A stretch of 64,000 bases of DNA, from NCBI RefSeq assembly GCF_003428645.1, contig NZ_QVQH01000002.1, positions 299,622 through 363,621 of the forward strand. Direction: 5' to 3'. This stretch comes from Geodermatophilus marinus. GTDB taxonomy: Bacteria; Actinomycetota; Actinomycetes; Mycobacteriales; Geodermatophilaceae. The notes beneath the pieces were generated by a model. It was not told where the DNA came from, searched no databases, and was given only the letters and a program-made list of their open reading frames with translations. The position numbers and the translations under genes are program-made. Shown piece by piece: positions 48,554 through 57,638 of this stretch (its first letter is position 1; the number at the start of each line of letters is the position of its first letter).

Positions 48554-50112
48554 CCGACGCCCCCAACGGCGCGCAGGCCCTCATCCGCACGCTCGTCGGT
48601 GCCGGGGTGGACGTCTGCTTCGCCAACCCCGGCACCTCCGAGATGCACTTCGTCGCCGCGCTGGACGACGTCCCGGAGATGCGCGGCGTGCTGACCCTCT
48701 TCGAGGGCGTGGCCACCGGCGCCGCCGACGGCTACGCCCGCATGGCCGGCCGCCCGGCGGCCACGCTGCTGCACCTGGGCCCGGGCCTGGGCAACGCGCT
48801 GGCCAACCTGCACAACGCCCGGCGCGGCCGGGCACCGCAGGTCGTCGTGGTCGGCGACCACGCGCGCGGGCACAAGCGGCTGGACGCGCCGCTGGAGTCC
48901 GACATCGACGCGCTGGCCGGGTCGGTGTCGACCTGGGTGCGCCGGTCGCTGACGGCCGAGGACGTCGGCGCCGACGCCGCCGAGGCGGTGGCCGCGGCCG
49001 CCCGCGGTGGGGTGGCGACCCTCGTCCTGCCCGCCGACGTCTCGTGGGAGGAGGGCGCGTCGGTGGCCGCGCCCCGGCCTCTCCGCCCCGCGCCGCAGGT
49101 GGCCGGCGCCGTGGTGGACGAGGTCGCCGCCGTGCTCGGCCGCGGCGAGCCGACGGTGCTCCTCGTCGGCGGGGACGTCGTGGCGAGCGAGGAGGGGCTG
49201 CTGGCCGCCGGGCAGGTCGCGGCCGGCACCGGTGCCCGGCTGCTGGCCGAGACCTTCCCGGCGCGCACCGTCCGCGGCGCCGGCCTGCCCGACGTGGGGC
49301 GGCTGCCGTACCCGCCGGAGATGGCGATCGCCGCGCTGGCCGGCACCGCGCACGTGGTGCTGGTCGGGGCCGCATCGCCGGTGCACTTCTTCGCCTACCC
49401 CGGCGTGCCCGGCACGCCGGTGCCCGACGGCTGCGCGGTGCACGTGCTCGCCGAGCCGGGGGAGGACGGCGTGGCCGCCCTGCGGGCCCTGGCCGACGCG
49501 GTGGCGCCCGCGGCCGAGCCCGTGCTGCTCGAGGCCGGCCGCCCGGAGCTGCCCACCGGCGCGCTCACCCCGCGCTCGCTGGCGGCCGTCCTCGGCGCGC
49601 TGCTGCCCGAGCGGGCGGTCGTCGTGGACGAGGCGCTCACCTCGGGTGTGGGCCTGGCCGAGCTGACCTCCGGGGCGCCGCGGCACGACTGGCTCGCCCT
49701 CACCGGCGGGGCGATCGGCGACGGGCTGCCGATGGCCGTGGGCGCGGCGGTGGCCTGCCCCGACCGGCCGGTGGTGGCGGTCCAGGCCGACGGCAGCGCG
49801 ATGTACACGCCGCAGGCGCTGTGGACCATGGCCCGCGAGCGGCTCGACGTCACCGTGGTCGTCTGCGACAACGGCTCCTACGCGATCCTCGAGCACGAGC
49901 TGGCGCGGGTCGGGGCCAGCGGCGGCGGCGAGCGCGCCGGCCGGCTGCTGGACCTCAGCGGTCCCGGGCTGGACTTCGTCGCGCTGGCCACCGGCATGGG
50001 CGTGCCCGCCACCCGGGCCACGTCCGCCGAGGAGCTGGCCGACCAGCTGCGCGCGGCGCTGGCCGAGCCCGGCCCGCACCTGGTCGACGCCGTCCTGCCC
50101 GGGCGGCACTGA
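48550..50112 (+). CDS. ThDP-dependent enzyme, acetolactate synthase-like
   Basis: A 520-residue ThDP enzyme of the ilvB/benzoylformate decarboxylase superfamily. It has an N-terminal pyrimidine-binding domain with CFANPGTSEMHF and the catalytic Glu in FEGVATGAADGYARM, a central domain, and a C-terminal pyrophosphate-binding domain with GGAIGDGLPMAVGAAVACP and QADGSAMYT...CDNGSYAIL. It is not coupled to an ilvN regulatory subunit and lacks the usual AHAS FAD features, so a 2-ketoacid decarboxylase or carboligase role is more likely. GTG 48550 overlaps the EthD stop. Confidence 0.87.
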   Translation: MTDAPNGAQALIRTLVGAGVDVCFANPGTSEMHFVAALDDVPEMRGVLTLFEGVATGAADGYARMAGRPAATLLHLGPGLGNALANLHNARRGRAPQVVVVGDHARGHKRLDAPLESDIDALAGSVSTWVRRSLTAEDVGADAAEAVAAAARGGVATLVLPADVSWEEGASVAAPRPLRPAPQVAGAVVDEVAAVLGRGEPTVLLVGGDVVASEEGLLAAGQVAAGTGARLLAETFPARTVRGAGLPDVGRLPYPPEMAIAALAGTAHVVLVGAASPVHFFAYPGVPGTPVPDGCAVHVLAEPGEDGVAALRALADAVAPAAEPVLLEAGRPELPTGALTPRSLAAVLGALLPERAVVVDEALTSGVGLAELTSGAPRHDWLALTGGAIGDGLPMAVGAAVACPDRPVVAVQADGSAMYTPQALWTMARERLDVTVVVCDNGSYAILEHELARVGASGGGERAGRLLDLSGPGLDFVALATGMGVPATRATSAEELADQLRAALAEPGPHLVDAVLPGRH

Positions 50113-50119
50113 GCGGGCG

Positions 50120-50944
50120 GTGCGGCGGCGCGCGGGCCGGGCGGCGCTCGTCGTCCTGCTGGTGCTGGTCGTGCTGACCGGCCTGCTCTGGGGGCTGCAG
50201 CGGCGGCTGGTCTACCTGCCCGACGACGGGCCGGTGCCGGCCGCCGCCGAGGTGCTGCCCGGCGCGCGCGACGTCGTGCTGGAGACCTCCGACGGGCTGC
50301 GGCTGGGCGCGTGGTTCGTGCCCGGGACCGGGCCGGCGTCACCCACCGTGCTGGTGGCCAACGGCAACGGCGGCCACCGCGGGTACCGGGCCCCGCTGGC
50401 GCGCGCGCTGGCCGACCACGGGCTGGCCGTGCTGCTGTTCGACTACCGCGGCTACGGCGGCAACCCGGGCAGCCCGAGCGAGGAGGGGCTGGCCCGGGAC
50501 GTCCGGGCCGCGCGGGCGTACCTGCTCGGCGAGGCCGGCGGCGCCCCGGACCGGCTGCTCTACTTCGGCGAGAGCCTCGGGGCCGCGGTGGTCACGGAGC
50601 TCGCGACCGAGCACCCGCCGGCCGGGCTGGTGCTGCGCTCTCCGTTCGTGGACCTGGCCGCGGTGGGCGCCGAGCACTACCCGTTCCTGCCGGTCCGCGC
50701 GCTGCTGCGGGACAGGTTCCCCGTCGCCGAGCGGATCGCGACGGTGCAGGTGCCCACGGCCGTCGTCCTGGGGACGGCGGACGCGATCGTGCCCCCCGCG
50801 CAGAGCCGAGAGGTCGCCGCGGCCGCGGCGGACCCGTACCGGCTGGTCGAGGTGCCCGGCGCCGGGCACAACGACCGGGTGCTGCTCGACGGCGAGGCGC
50901 TGGTGGGCACGGTGGTCGACCTGGCCGCGGAGGTCACGGGCTGA
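50120..50944 (+). CDS. Alpha/beta hydrolase, membrane-anchored (BEM46-like)
   Basis: A 274-residue hydrolase with one N-terminal helix (ALVVLLVLVVLTGLLWGLQ) and an extracytoplasmic alpha/beta-hydrolase domain: VLFDYRGYGGNPGSPSEEG, nucleophile elbow YFGESLGAAV (Ser), acid Asp in VLGTADAIVPP and His in GAGHND. This matches BEM46/ABHD13-type esterases. GTG 50120 follows the ThDP gene by 7 bases, so the three genes from EthD on form a likely operon. The gene ends overlapping the convergent MmcQ gene by 11 bases. Confidence 0.88.
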   Translation: MRRRAGRAALVVLLVLVVLTGLLWGLQRRLVYLPDDGPVPAAAEVLPGARDVVLETSDGLRLGAWFVPGTGPASPTVLVANGNGGHRGYRAPLARALADHGLAVLLFDYRGYGGNPGSPSEEGLARDVRAARAYLLGEAGGAPDRLLYFGESLGAAVVTELATEHPPAGLVLRSPFVDLAAVGAEHYPFLPVRALLRDRFPVAERIATVQVPTAVVLGTADAIVPPAQSREVAAAAADPYRLVEVPGAGHNDRVLLDGEALVGTVVDLAAEVTG

Positions 50945-51341
50945 GGTCCTCCGGCGGGTGGGTGGCGAGGTGCGCGCGGGCCAGCCGCGTCGGGGCCCGG
51001 CACAGCCACGCCTCGGTGACCAGCTCGGCGAGCTCCTCGGGCCCGATGACCTCGAGCCGGGCGAGCACGACCGGGTAGCCGTCGAAGTGCGGGGTGGTCA
51101 GGTAGACCGCCGGGTCGTCGGCGAGCAGCGCCTCCTTGACGCCGAGGTCGGGGACGTACGCGCCGAGCAGTGGACCCGCGGGCGCCCGGTCGCCCAGGTG
51201 CGCGAGGTCGGCCCGGCGCAGCGGCCGCTCCCAGACGAACCCGCGGGCCCGCACCACCCACTGCAGGCTGCCGCGCGAGGTGCGCTCGGCCGTCTCCGGC
51301 AGCGCCAGGGCCAGCGCCCGCACGTCCGACCAGTCGGCCAT
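50934..51341 (-). CDS. MmcQ/YjbR-family protein
   Basis: A 135-residue protein of the MmcQ/YjbR family: VRALALALPETAERTSRG, VWERPLRRADLAHLG and YPVVLARLEVIGPEELAELVTEAW. The family has a CyaY-like fold and is often annotated as DNA-binding without proof. ATG 51341 lies 7 nt after TAGCCT on the minus strand, a leaderless layout. Its stop lies within the convergent hydrolase gene (11-base overlap), so transcription must be finely ended. Confidence 0.88.
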   Translation of the reverse strand: MADWSDVRALALALPETAERTSRGSLQWVVRARGFVWERPLRRADLAHLGDRAPAGPLLGAYVPDLGVKEALLADDPAVYLTTPHFDGYPVVLARLEVIGPEELAELVTEAWLCRAPTRLARAHLATHPPEDLSP

Positions 51342-51348
51342 GCCGCGC

Positions 51349-51354
51349 AGGCTA
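51349..51354 (-). promoter_or_regulatory. -10 element, leaderless MmcQ gene
   Basis: TAGCCT on the minus strand ending 7 nt before ATG 51341. Confidence 0.5.
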
Positions 51355-51430
51355 GCGCCCGGGCACCGGGCTGGCGGGACCCTCGCGCAGCAGCAACGAT
51401 GGGCCGGTCGATCGCGCACGAGGAGGTCGG

Positions 51431-51940
51431 GTGGACGCCGTCCAGCTGCGGGAACTGCAGGCACCGCTCAAGCAGCGCTACCGCGACGACCCGGCGTCGG
51501 CGTGCGCGCGGATGGAGGCGCACGCCGACTTCTCCGACCCCGGGGTCACGTGCACGGTGCAGACCTGGTCCGGGCCCGCCCGCGCCGGCCTGCACCCGGC
51601 CACCGGCGGCGACGGCTCGGACGCCTGCTCGGGGGACATGCTGCTGCAGGCGCTGCTGGCCTGCACCGGGGTGACGATGCGCAGCGTGGCCACGGCGATG
51701 GGCGTGCGGATCCGCTCGGCCCGGCTCACCGCCCGCGGCGACATGGACGCCCGCGGGACGCTCGGCGTCTCCCGGGAGGCGCCGGTCGGGTTCGGCCCGA
51801 TCACCGTCGACGCCGAGCTGGACACCGACGCCGACGAGGCGACGCTGGCCACGCTCGGCCGGCTCACCGAGCGGTACTGCGTGGTGGCGCAATCGCTCGC
51901 CAGCCCGCCCCAGCTCACCGTGCGCCGCGCGGCCCGCTGA
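51431..51940 (+). CDS. OsmC-family peroxiredoxin-like protein
   Basis: A 169-residue OsmC/Ohr-fold protein. The reactive cysteines are in DACSGDMLLQALLACTGVTM and the later RYCVVAQSLASPP; two Cys occur in the first block rather than one. OsmC proteins reduce organic hydroperoxides with a thiol cycle in the cytosol. GTG 51431 has an AGGAGG ribosome binding site. The 3' end overlaps the convergent response regulator gene by 26 bases. Confidence 0.88.
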   Translation: MDAVQLRELQAPLKQRYRDDPASACARMEAHADFSDPGVTCTVQTWSGPARAGLHPATGGDGSDACSGDMLLQALLACTGVTMRSVATAMGVRIRSARLTARGDMDARGTLGVSREAPVGFGPITVDAELDTDADEATLATLGRLTERYCVVAQSLASPPQLTVRRAAR

Positions 51941-52622
51941 CCGGGGAGGGGGCGCCGGCCGCCCCCTCGCCGCCCGCGGGCACCAGGCCCGCCCGCCAGG
52001 CCATGGCGACCAGCTGGGCGCGGTCGCGGGCGGCGAGCTTGGTCAGCACCCGGCCGACGTGCGTGCGGGCGGTGGCCGGGCTCATGTGCAGCGCCCGGCC
52101 GACCTCCTCGTTGGACAGGCCCTGCGCCACGGCCACGAGCACCTCCCGCTCCCGCCCGGTGAGCTGCGCCACGAGGCCTGCGTCGGTCGGCGGGGGAGCG
52201 TGCAGCGCCGCGGCCAGCACGCTGCGGGTCACCGCCGGGTCGAGCACCGCCTCGCCGGCGGCCGCGGCGCGCACCGCCCGGCGCAGGGCGTCGGGCTCGG
52301 CGTCCTTGAGCAGGAAACCGCTGGCGCCGGCCCGCAGCGCCCCGAAGACCAGCTCGTCGTCGTCGAAGGTGGTCAGCGCCAGGACGGCGACCCCGCCGAG
52401 CGCGGGGTCGGCGACGACGCGGCGGGTGGTCTCGATTCCGTCGAGCACCGGCATCCGCAGGTCCAGCAGGACGACGTCCACCGGCGTGGCGCGCAGCCGG
52501 TCGAGCGCGGCCCGGCCGTCCCCGGCCTCCCCGGCCACCTCGATGTCGCCGCCGCGCTCGAGCACCGCCCGGACCCCGGCGCGCACCAGCGGCTGGTCGT
52601 CGACGACCAGGACCCGGATCAC
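51915..52622 (-). CDS. LuxR-family response regulator
   Basis: A 235-residue NarL-type regulator: VLVVDDQPLVRAGVRAVLE, phospho-acceptor Asp in VVLLDLRMPVLDG, Thr/Lys in LTTFDDD and FLLKDAE, then the LuxR domain LTGREREVLVAVAQGLSNEEVG. It pairs with the coupled kinase, whose stop overlaps this GTG start (GTGA). The C-terminus is a Gly/Pro-rich extension that overlaps the convergent OsmC gene. The likely target is the divergent MMPL exporter gene, from position only. Confidence 0.92.
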   Translation of the reverse strand: MIRVLVVDDQPLVRAGVRAVLERGGDIEVAGEAGDGRAALDRLRATPVDVVLLDLRMPVLDGIETTRRVVADPALGGVAVLALTTFDDDELVFGALRAGASGFLLKDAEPDALRRAVRAAAAGEAVLDPAVTRSVLAAALHAPPPTDAGLVAQLTGREREVLVAVAQGLSNEEVGRALHMSPATARTHVGRVLTKLAARDRAQLVAMAWRAGLVPAGGEGAAGAPSPVSGPRGAR

Positions 52623-53782
52623 GCCGGCGTCCCCACCCGGTCGGCCACCGGCAGCACCGCGCGGACCGCGAAGCCGCCCCCGTGCCGCTGCCCGGCGGAC
52701 AGCCGGCCACCGAGCAGCCCCACCCGTTCCCGCATGCCGGCCAGCCCGTGACCGGCTCCGCCGGGGCCACTCCCCCCGCGGCCGTCGTCGACGACGCTGA
52801 CGGTCAGCGTTCCGGGCCCGTGGGCGACGGTGACCGTGGCGGTGGCGGCCCGCGCGTGGCGCAGCACGTTGGTCAGCGACTCCTGCACCACCCGGTGCGC
52901 GGTGGCCTCGACGCCGGCCGGGAGCGGCCCCGGCTCGCCCTCGACGGCCAGGCGCACGTCCAGCCCCGTGGCGGCCGTCGCGGCCACGAGCCGGGGGAGG
53001 TCGGCCAGGCCGGCCGGCCCGGCGCCGCCCTCCGGGTCGGCGCCGCGCAGCAGGCCGACGGTGCCGCGCAGGTCGTGCAGCACGTCGCGGCTGACGGTGC
53101 GGATGGTCTCCAGCGCGCGGCGGGCGGCGGCGGGGTCGTCGTGCAGCGCCTCGGCGGCGACGGCGGCGTGCAGGGTGACGACGGCGACGGCGTGGCCGAG
53201 CGAGTCGTGGACGTCGCGGGCGATGCGCATGCGCTCGGCGGCGACCCGGCGGGCGGCCTCGGCGTCCCGCTCCTCGGCCGCCCGCCGCAGCCGCTCGGCG
53301 GTCTCGGCCCGCCACCGCCGGCGGGAGTGCACCGCGTCGCCGAAGGCGAGCACCGCGGCGAGCAGGACGGTGGACAGCGCGAGGTCGTAGCCGAGCACGA
53401 GCCCCGGGTTCTCGTCGGGGGAGGGCTCGACCAGCCGCCAGGTGGTGGTGAGGGCGGTCAGCACCACGCCGGCGGCGACGCCGGTCCGCCAGCGCCCGGC
53501 CTCGGCCAGCGTGTAGAAGGCGGGGGCCAGCGGCACGACCAGGCCGACCGCGGAGTAGCCGAGCACGTAGTACAGGTAGAGGACGGCCAGCGTGGCGGCG
53601 AGGGCCACCGCCGGGCGGTGCCGCAGCACCAGCATGGGCGCGCCGAGCAGGGCGAGCAGCAGCACCGCCGCGACGTCGGCCGGCCGGGCCTCGGGCTCCA
53701 GGTGGGCGGCGAGCGCGGCCCACGAGGGGAGCACGGCGGCGAGGGCGAGGGCGACGTCGACGCGCCCGGGGCGCCTGGTCAT
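52619..53782 (-). CDS. NarL-group sensor histidine kinase
   Basis: A 387-residue kinase with five or six N-terminal helices (to about residue 145) and almost no extracytoplasmic loop, the DesK/LiaS-like intramembrane-sensing form. The HisKA_3 His is in ERMRIARDVHDSLGHAVAV and the HATPase region has VQESLTNVLRHA and DDGRGGSG. It probably senses membrane stress. ATG 53782 is 6 nt after a TAGCCT -10. It is divergent from the MMPL exporter. Confidence 0.92.
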   Translation of the reverse strand: MTRRPGRVDVALALAAVLPSWAALAAHLEPEARPADVAAVLLLALLGAPMLVLRHRPAVALAATLAVLYLYYVLGYSAVGLVVPLAPAFYTLAEAGRWRTGVAAGVVLTALTTTWRLVEPSPDENPGLVLGYDLALSTVLLAAVLAFGDAVHSRRRWRAETAERLRRAAEERDAEAARRVAAERMRIARDVHDSLGHAVAVVTLHAAVAAEALHDDPAAARRALETIRTVSRDVLHDLRGTVGLLRGADPEGGAGPAGLADLPRLVAATAATGLDVRLAVEGEPGPLPAGVEATAHRVVQESLTNVLRHARAATATVTVAHGPGTLTVSVVDDGRGGSGPGGAGHGLAGMRERVGLLGGRLSAGQRHGGGFAVRAVLPVADRVGTPA

Positions 53783-53788
53783 GCGGCG

Positions 53789-53794
53789 AGGCTA
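53789..53794 (-). promoter_or_regulatory. -10 element, leaderless sensor kinase gene
   Basis: TAGCCT on the minus strand ending 6 nt before ATG 53782. The divergent MMPL gene lies 174 bases away. Confidence 0.5.
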
Positions 53795-53955
53795 GGACGT
53801 CGCGGCGGCCCGTGGCGTCCGCCCGGGAGCGCGGTCCGGCGGTCCGGCGTACGTCCAGGTGCGTACCCAGATCGGTCCGGTGGGCGGACGACGGCGAGCC
53901 GGTCCCGTTCCTAGCGTCCGGAGCCGTCCCGTCCCGCTCCCGCCAGGAGGCCGCC

Positions 53956-56130
53956 GTGCTCGCCTCGCTCGCCCGCCGCTGCGTCCGGTACCGCTGGCCG
54001 GTCACCGCCGCCTGGATCGCCGCGGTCGTCGCCCTCACCGCGCTCTCCGGCGCCCTCGCCGGCCCGACCAGCGACGACTTCGCCCTGCCCGGGTCGGAGA
54101 GCCGGCGGGCCGCGGACCTGCTCGCCGGCGCCGGGTTCGAGGCCCGGTCGGGGACGTCGGCGCAGGTGGTCCTGCAGGCCGACGGCGGGGTCGGCGCCCC
54201 GGCGGTGCGGGCGGCGGTCGACGACCTGGCGGCCGCCGTCGAGGACGGGCTGCCCGGTGTGGAGGTGACCAGCCCGTTCGAGCCCGGCGGGCAGCACCAG
54301 GTGGCGCCCGGCGGCGACGTCGCCTACCTGCAGGTCGACCTGCCCCAGCGCGACCCCGCCGACGTGGCCGAGGCCGCGGCCACCCTCGACCGGCTCCGCG
54401 CCGACCTCGACGTGCCCGGCCTGCGGGTGGAGATCGGGCTGCCGGTGGAGGAGGAGGCGGAGAGCGGCCCGCCGGCCGAGGTGATCGGCGTGGCCGCGGC
54501 CGCGGTGGTCCTGCTGGTCGCGTTCGGCTCGTTCGTGGCGATGCTGCTACCGCTGGTCGTGGGCGTGCTGGGCGCCGCCTGCGGGGTGGCGGCGATCGGG
54601 CTGGCCGCGCACGTGCTCGACGTGCCGAGCTTCGCCGGGGCCGCCGCCGGGATGGTCGCCATCGGGGTCGGCATCGACTACTCGCTCCTGGTCGTGACCC
54701 GGTTCCGGGAGGCCCGGCGCTCGGGGCTGACGGTGCCCGACGCGGTGGCGCTCGCCCAGCACACGGCCGGCCGCTCCGTGCTGTTCGCGGGCACCACGGT
54801 GGTCATCGCCTCGCTCGGCCTGGTGCTCATGGGCATGGAGCTCATCACCGGGGTGGCGCTGGGCATCGCCGCGTCGGTGCTGGTGACCATGCTGGGCGCG
54901 GTCAGCCTGCTGCCCGCGCTGCTCGCGATCGTCGGCGGCCGCATCGACCGGACGGCGCGGTCCCGCCGGCGGAGCACCGACGGGTCGGGCGCGGCCGCCG
55001 GGCGGTGGGCCCGCACGGTGCAGCGGCGTCCCGTCGCCTGGGCCACCGCCTCCCTCGCGGCCCTGGTGCTGCTCGCGCTGCCGGTGCTGGACCTGCGGCT
55101 CGGGTTCAGCGACGCCGGCACCCTGCCCGAGGGGTCGACCGCCCGGCAGGCCTACGACCTGGTCGCCGAGGGGTTCGGCCCGGGGGCGAACGGGCCGCTG
55201 GTGGTGGCCGTCGACGCCGCCGGTGGCGGGGCGGCCGCCCCGGCCGGCGAGCTGGCGGCGGCCGTCGCCGCCGACCCGGGCGTGGCCTCGGTGGCCCCGC
55301 CGGTGCTCTCCGGGGACGGCGGGACCGCGGTGCTGCAGGTCGTGCCCGCGTCCGCACCCCGCGACGAGGCGACCGCCGAGCTGGTGCACCGGCTCCGCGA
55401 GGACGTCGTCCCCGGGGTCGTGGGTGGCACCGGCGTGGAGGTGGCGGTCGGCGGGACCCAGCCGGCGGCGATCGACTTCGCCGACTACACCGCCCAGCGG
55501 CTCCCGCTGTTCCTGGCCGTCGTCCTCGGGCTGTCGTTCCTGCTGCTGACCGTCGTGTTCCGGGGCCTGCTGGTCGCGCTCAAGGCGGTCGTGGTGAACC
55601 TGCTGTCGATCGGCGCGGCCTTCGGGGCGCTGGTCGCGGTGTTCCAGTGGGGGTGGGCGGGCGACCTGCTCGGCGTCGAGGGCGTGGCCCCGGTCGAGGC
55701 CTGGGTGCCGATGATGCTGATCGCGATCGTCTTCGGGCTGTCGATGGACTACGAGGTCTTCCTGCTCTCCCGGATCCGCGAGGAATACGACGCGAGCGGC
55801 GACAACGCCTCGGCCGTGGCGACCGGCCTGGCGCGGACGGCGCGGGTGATCACCGCCGCGGCGGCCATCATGGTCTGCGTCTTCGGCAGCTTCGTCCTCG
55901 GCTCGGCGCGGGAGCTGCAGCTGTTCGGCTTCGGCCTCGCGGTGGCGGTGCTGGTCGACGCGACGCTGGTCCGGCTGGTGCTCGTGCCGGCGACGATGGA
56001 ACTGCTCGGCCGGGCGAACTGGTGGCTGCCGCGCCGGCTGGAGCGCGCCCTGCCGCACCTCACCGTGGAGGGCGCCGCCCCGCGGCCGTCACCGCGGGAG
56101 GAGCAGCCGGCGGTGGTCGGCGCCTGCTGA
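53956..56130 (+). CDS. MMPL-family RND transporter
   Basis: A 724-residue exporter with two repeats of one helix, a large extracytoplasmic loop and five helices. The helical cores carry GMVAIGVGIDYSLLVVTRFREARR and IAIVFGLSMDYEVFLLSRIREEYD, each with the Asp-Tyr pair of proton relay in MMPL proteins. It exports lipids or drugs using the proton gradient. GTG 53956 has CAGGAGG at good spacing. The divergent two-component pair suggests stress-controlled expression. Confidence 0.93.
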   Translation: MLASLARRCVRYRWPVTAAWIAAVVALTALSGALAGPTSDDFALPGSESRRAADLLAGAGFEARSGTSAQVVLQADGGVGAPAVRAAVDDLAAAVEDGLPGVEVTSPFEPGGQHQVAPGGDVAYLQVDLPQRDPADVAEAAATLDRLRADLDVPGLRVEIGLPVEEEAESGPPAEVIGVAAAAVVLLVAFGSFVAMLLPLVVGVLGAACGVAAIGLAAHVLDVPSFAGAAAGMVAIGVGIDYSLLVVTRFREARRSGLTVPDAVALAQHTAGRSVLFAGTTVVIASLGLVLMGMELITGVALGIAASVLVTMLGAVSLLPALLAIVGGRIDRTARSRRRSTDGSGAAAGRWARTVQRRPVAWATASLAALVLLALPVLDLRLGFSDAGTLPEGSTARQAYDLVAEGFGPGANGPLVVAVDAAGGGAAAPAGELAAAVAADPGVASVAPPVLSGDGGTAVLQVVPASAPRDEATAELVHRLREDVVPGVVGGTGVEVAVGGTQPAAIDFADYTAQRLPLFLAVVLGLSFLLLTVVFRGLLVALKAVVVNLLSIGAAFGALVAVFQWGWAGDLLGVEGVAPVEAWVPMMLIAIVFGLSMDYEVFLLSRIREEYDASGDNASAVATGLARTARVITAAAAIMVCVFGSFVLGSARELQLFGFGLAVAVLVDATLVRLVLVPATMELLGRANWWLPRRLERALPHLTVEGAAPRPSPREEQPAVVGAC

Positions 56131-56171
56131 CGGGGGCGTGGCCGGGTCGGACGCACCTGCCCACCGCGGGT

Positions 56172-56209
56172 CCTACGTCTCTGAGTGCAGGTGCACTCAG
56201 AGACGTAGG
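56172..56209. repeat. 18-bp perfect inverted repeat with 2-nt loop
   Basis: Arms CCTACGTCTCTGAGTGCA (56172-56189) and its exact complement (56192-56209) flank GG. It lies 41 bases past the MMPL stop, is AT-richer than the surroundings and has no U-tract. It could be a terminator, a protein-binding palindrome or a mobile small repeat; a 266-base gap up to tadA holds nothing else recognised. Confidence 0.85.
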
Positions 56210-56396
56210 CCCCCCCGGCCGGTTCCCTGCGGTCGGTCACCGGCGCCGGTGGCGGGTGACACCCGGGCGGGTGGACCGGTGCGCGGCGTCGTCCACAGAT
56301 CGTGGTCACGGCACCCCGCGGACCGGCCGGCTCACCTAACGTCCCTCGTCCCGCCCGGTGGGCGGGTTGCCGGTGTGGGACGACGACGGGGGGAAC

Positions 56397-57638
56397 GTGC
56401 CGACTGCGACCAGTGCGCTGGAGGTCGTCGACGGCGAGGTGCGGGAGCTGATCCGCCGCCGCGGGCTGGACCCCTTCAGCGATCCGGCGCCGGTGCGGCT
56501 GCTGGTGCGCGACGTGGTGGCCGACTACTCGGAGCGGTCGCTGACCTCGGCGCTGCCGCCGATCGGGGACGCGGAGTCGGTGGTCCGGGACGTGCTGGAC
56601 CGGGTCGCCGGTTTCGGGCCGCTGCAGCGCTTCCTCGACGACCCGGAGGTCGAGGAGGTGTGGGTCAACGAGCCGGGCCGGGTGTTCGTGGCGCGGCGCG
56701 GGCGCAGCGAGCTGACCACCACGATCCTCGGCGCCGGCGAGCTGGCCGACCTGGTGGAGCGGATGCTGCGCACGTCCGGGCGGCGGCTGGACATGTCGAC
56801 GCCGTTCGTCGACGCGATGCTGCCCGACGGCTCGCGGCTGCACGTGGTCATCCCCGACATCACCCGTCGGCACATGGCGGTCAACATCCGCAAGTTCGTG
56901 CTGCAGGCGCACTCGCTCGACGAGCTGGTCGCGCTGGGCACGCTGACGGCGCCGGCGGCGCGGTTCCTGGAGGCCGCGGTCGCCGCGGGCCTGAACATCC
57001 TCGTGGCCGGGGGCACCCAGGCGGGCAAGACGACGCTGCTGAACTGCCTGTGCGCGGCGATCCCGGCGCGGGAGCGGGTGGTGACCTGCGAGGAGGTCTT
57101 CGAGCTGCGGGTGCCGCTGCCCGACGTGGTGGCGATGCAGACCCGGCAGGCCAACCTGGAGGGGACCGGGGAGATCCCGCTGCGCCGGCTGGTCAAGGAG
57201 GCGCTGCGGATGCGGCCCTCGCGGCTCGTGGTCGGCGAGGTGCGGCAGGAGGAGTGCCTGGACCTGCTGATCGCCCTCAACTCCGGGTTGCCCGGGATGT
57301 GCACGCTGCACGCGAACAGCGCCCGCGAGGCCGTGGTCAAGATGTGCACGCTGCCGCTGCTGGCCGGGGAGAACATCGGCCACGCCTTCGTCGTCCCCAC
57401 GGTGGCGGCCAGCGTCGACCTGGTGGTGCACGTGGGCACCGACCCCGACGGACGACGGCGGGTGCGCGAGGTCGTCGCCGTCCCGGGCCGTGCGGAGGGC
57501 GGGGTCGTCGAGCTGGCCGACGTCTTCACGACCCGGGACGGCCGGCTGGTGCGGGCCGACGGGTACCCGCCGCACCCCGAGCGCTTCGCCGCGCTGGGCA
57601 TCGACCTGACGGCGCTGCTCAGGGGCGGTCCGGCGTGA
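56397..57638 (+). CDS. tadA: Tad pilus secretion ATPase TadA/CpaF
   Basis: A 413-residue secretion ATPase of the CpaF/VirB11 type: N-terminal three-helix region, NEPGRVFVARRGR, Walker A GGTQAGKTT near residue 204, the Asp box TCEEVFELR, Walker B-like RMRPSRLVVGEVRQEE and His box TLHANSA. It powers assembly of the Flp/tight-adherence pilus. GTG 56397 has a G-rich ribosome binding site; a few codons upstream GTG 56373 and 56358 are possible. Coupled to tadB (GTGA). Confidence 0.92.
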   Translation: MPTATSALEVVDGEVRELIRRRGLDPFSDPAPVRLLVRDVVADYSERSLTSALPPIGDAESVVRDVLDRVAGFGPLQRFLDDPEVEEVWVNEPGRVFVARRGRSELTTTILGAGELADLVERMLRTSGRRLDMSTPFVDAMLPDGSRLHVVIPDITRRHMAVNIRKFVLQAHSLDELVALGTLTAPAARFLEAAVAAGLNILVAGGTQAGKTTLLNCLCAAIPARERVVTCEEVFELRVPLPDVVAMQTRQANLEGTGEIPLRRLVKEALRMRPSRLVVGEVRQEECLDLLIALNSGLPGMCTLHANSAREAVVKMCTLPLLAGENIGHAFVVPTVAASVDLVVHVGTDPDGRRRVREVVAVPGRAEGGVVELADVFTTRDGRLVRADGYPPHPERFAALGIDLTALLRGGPA

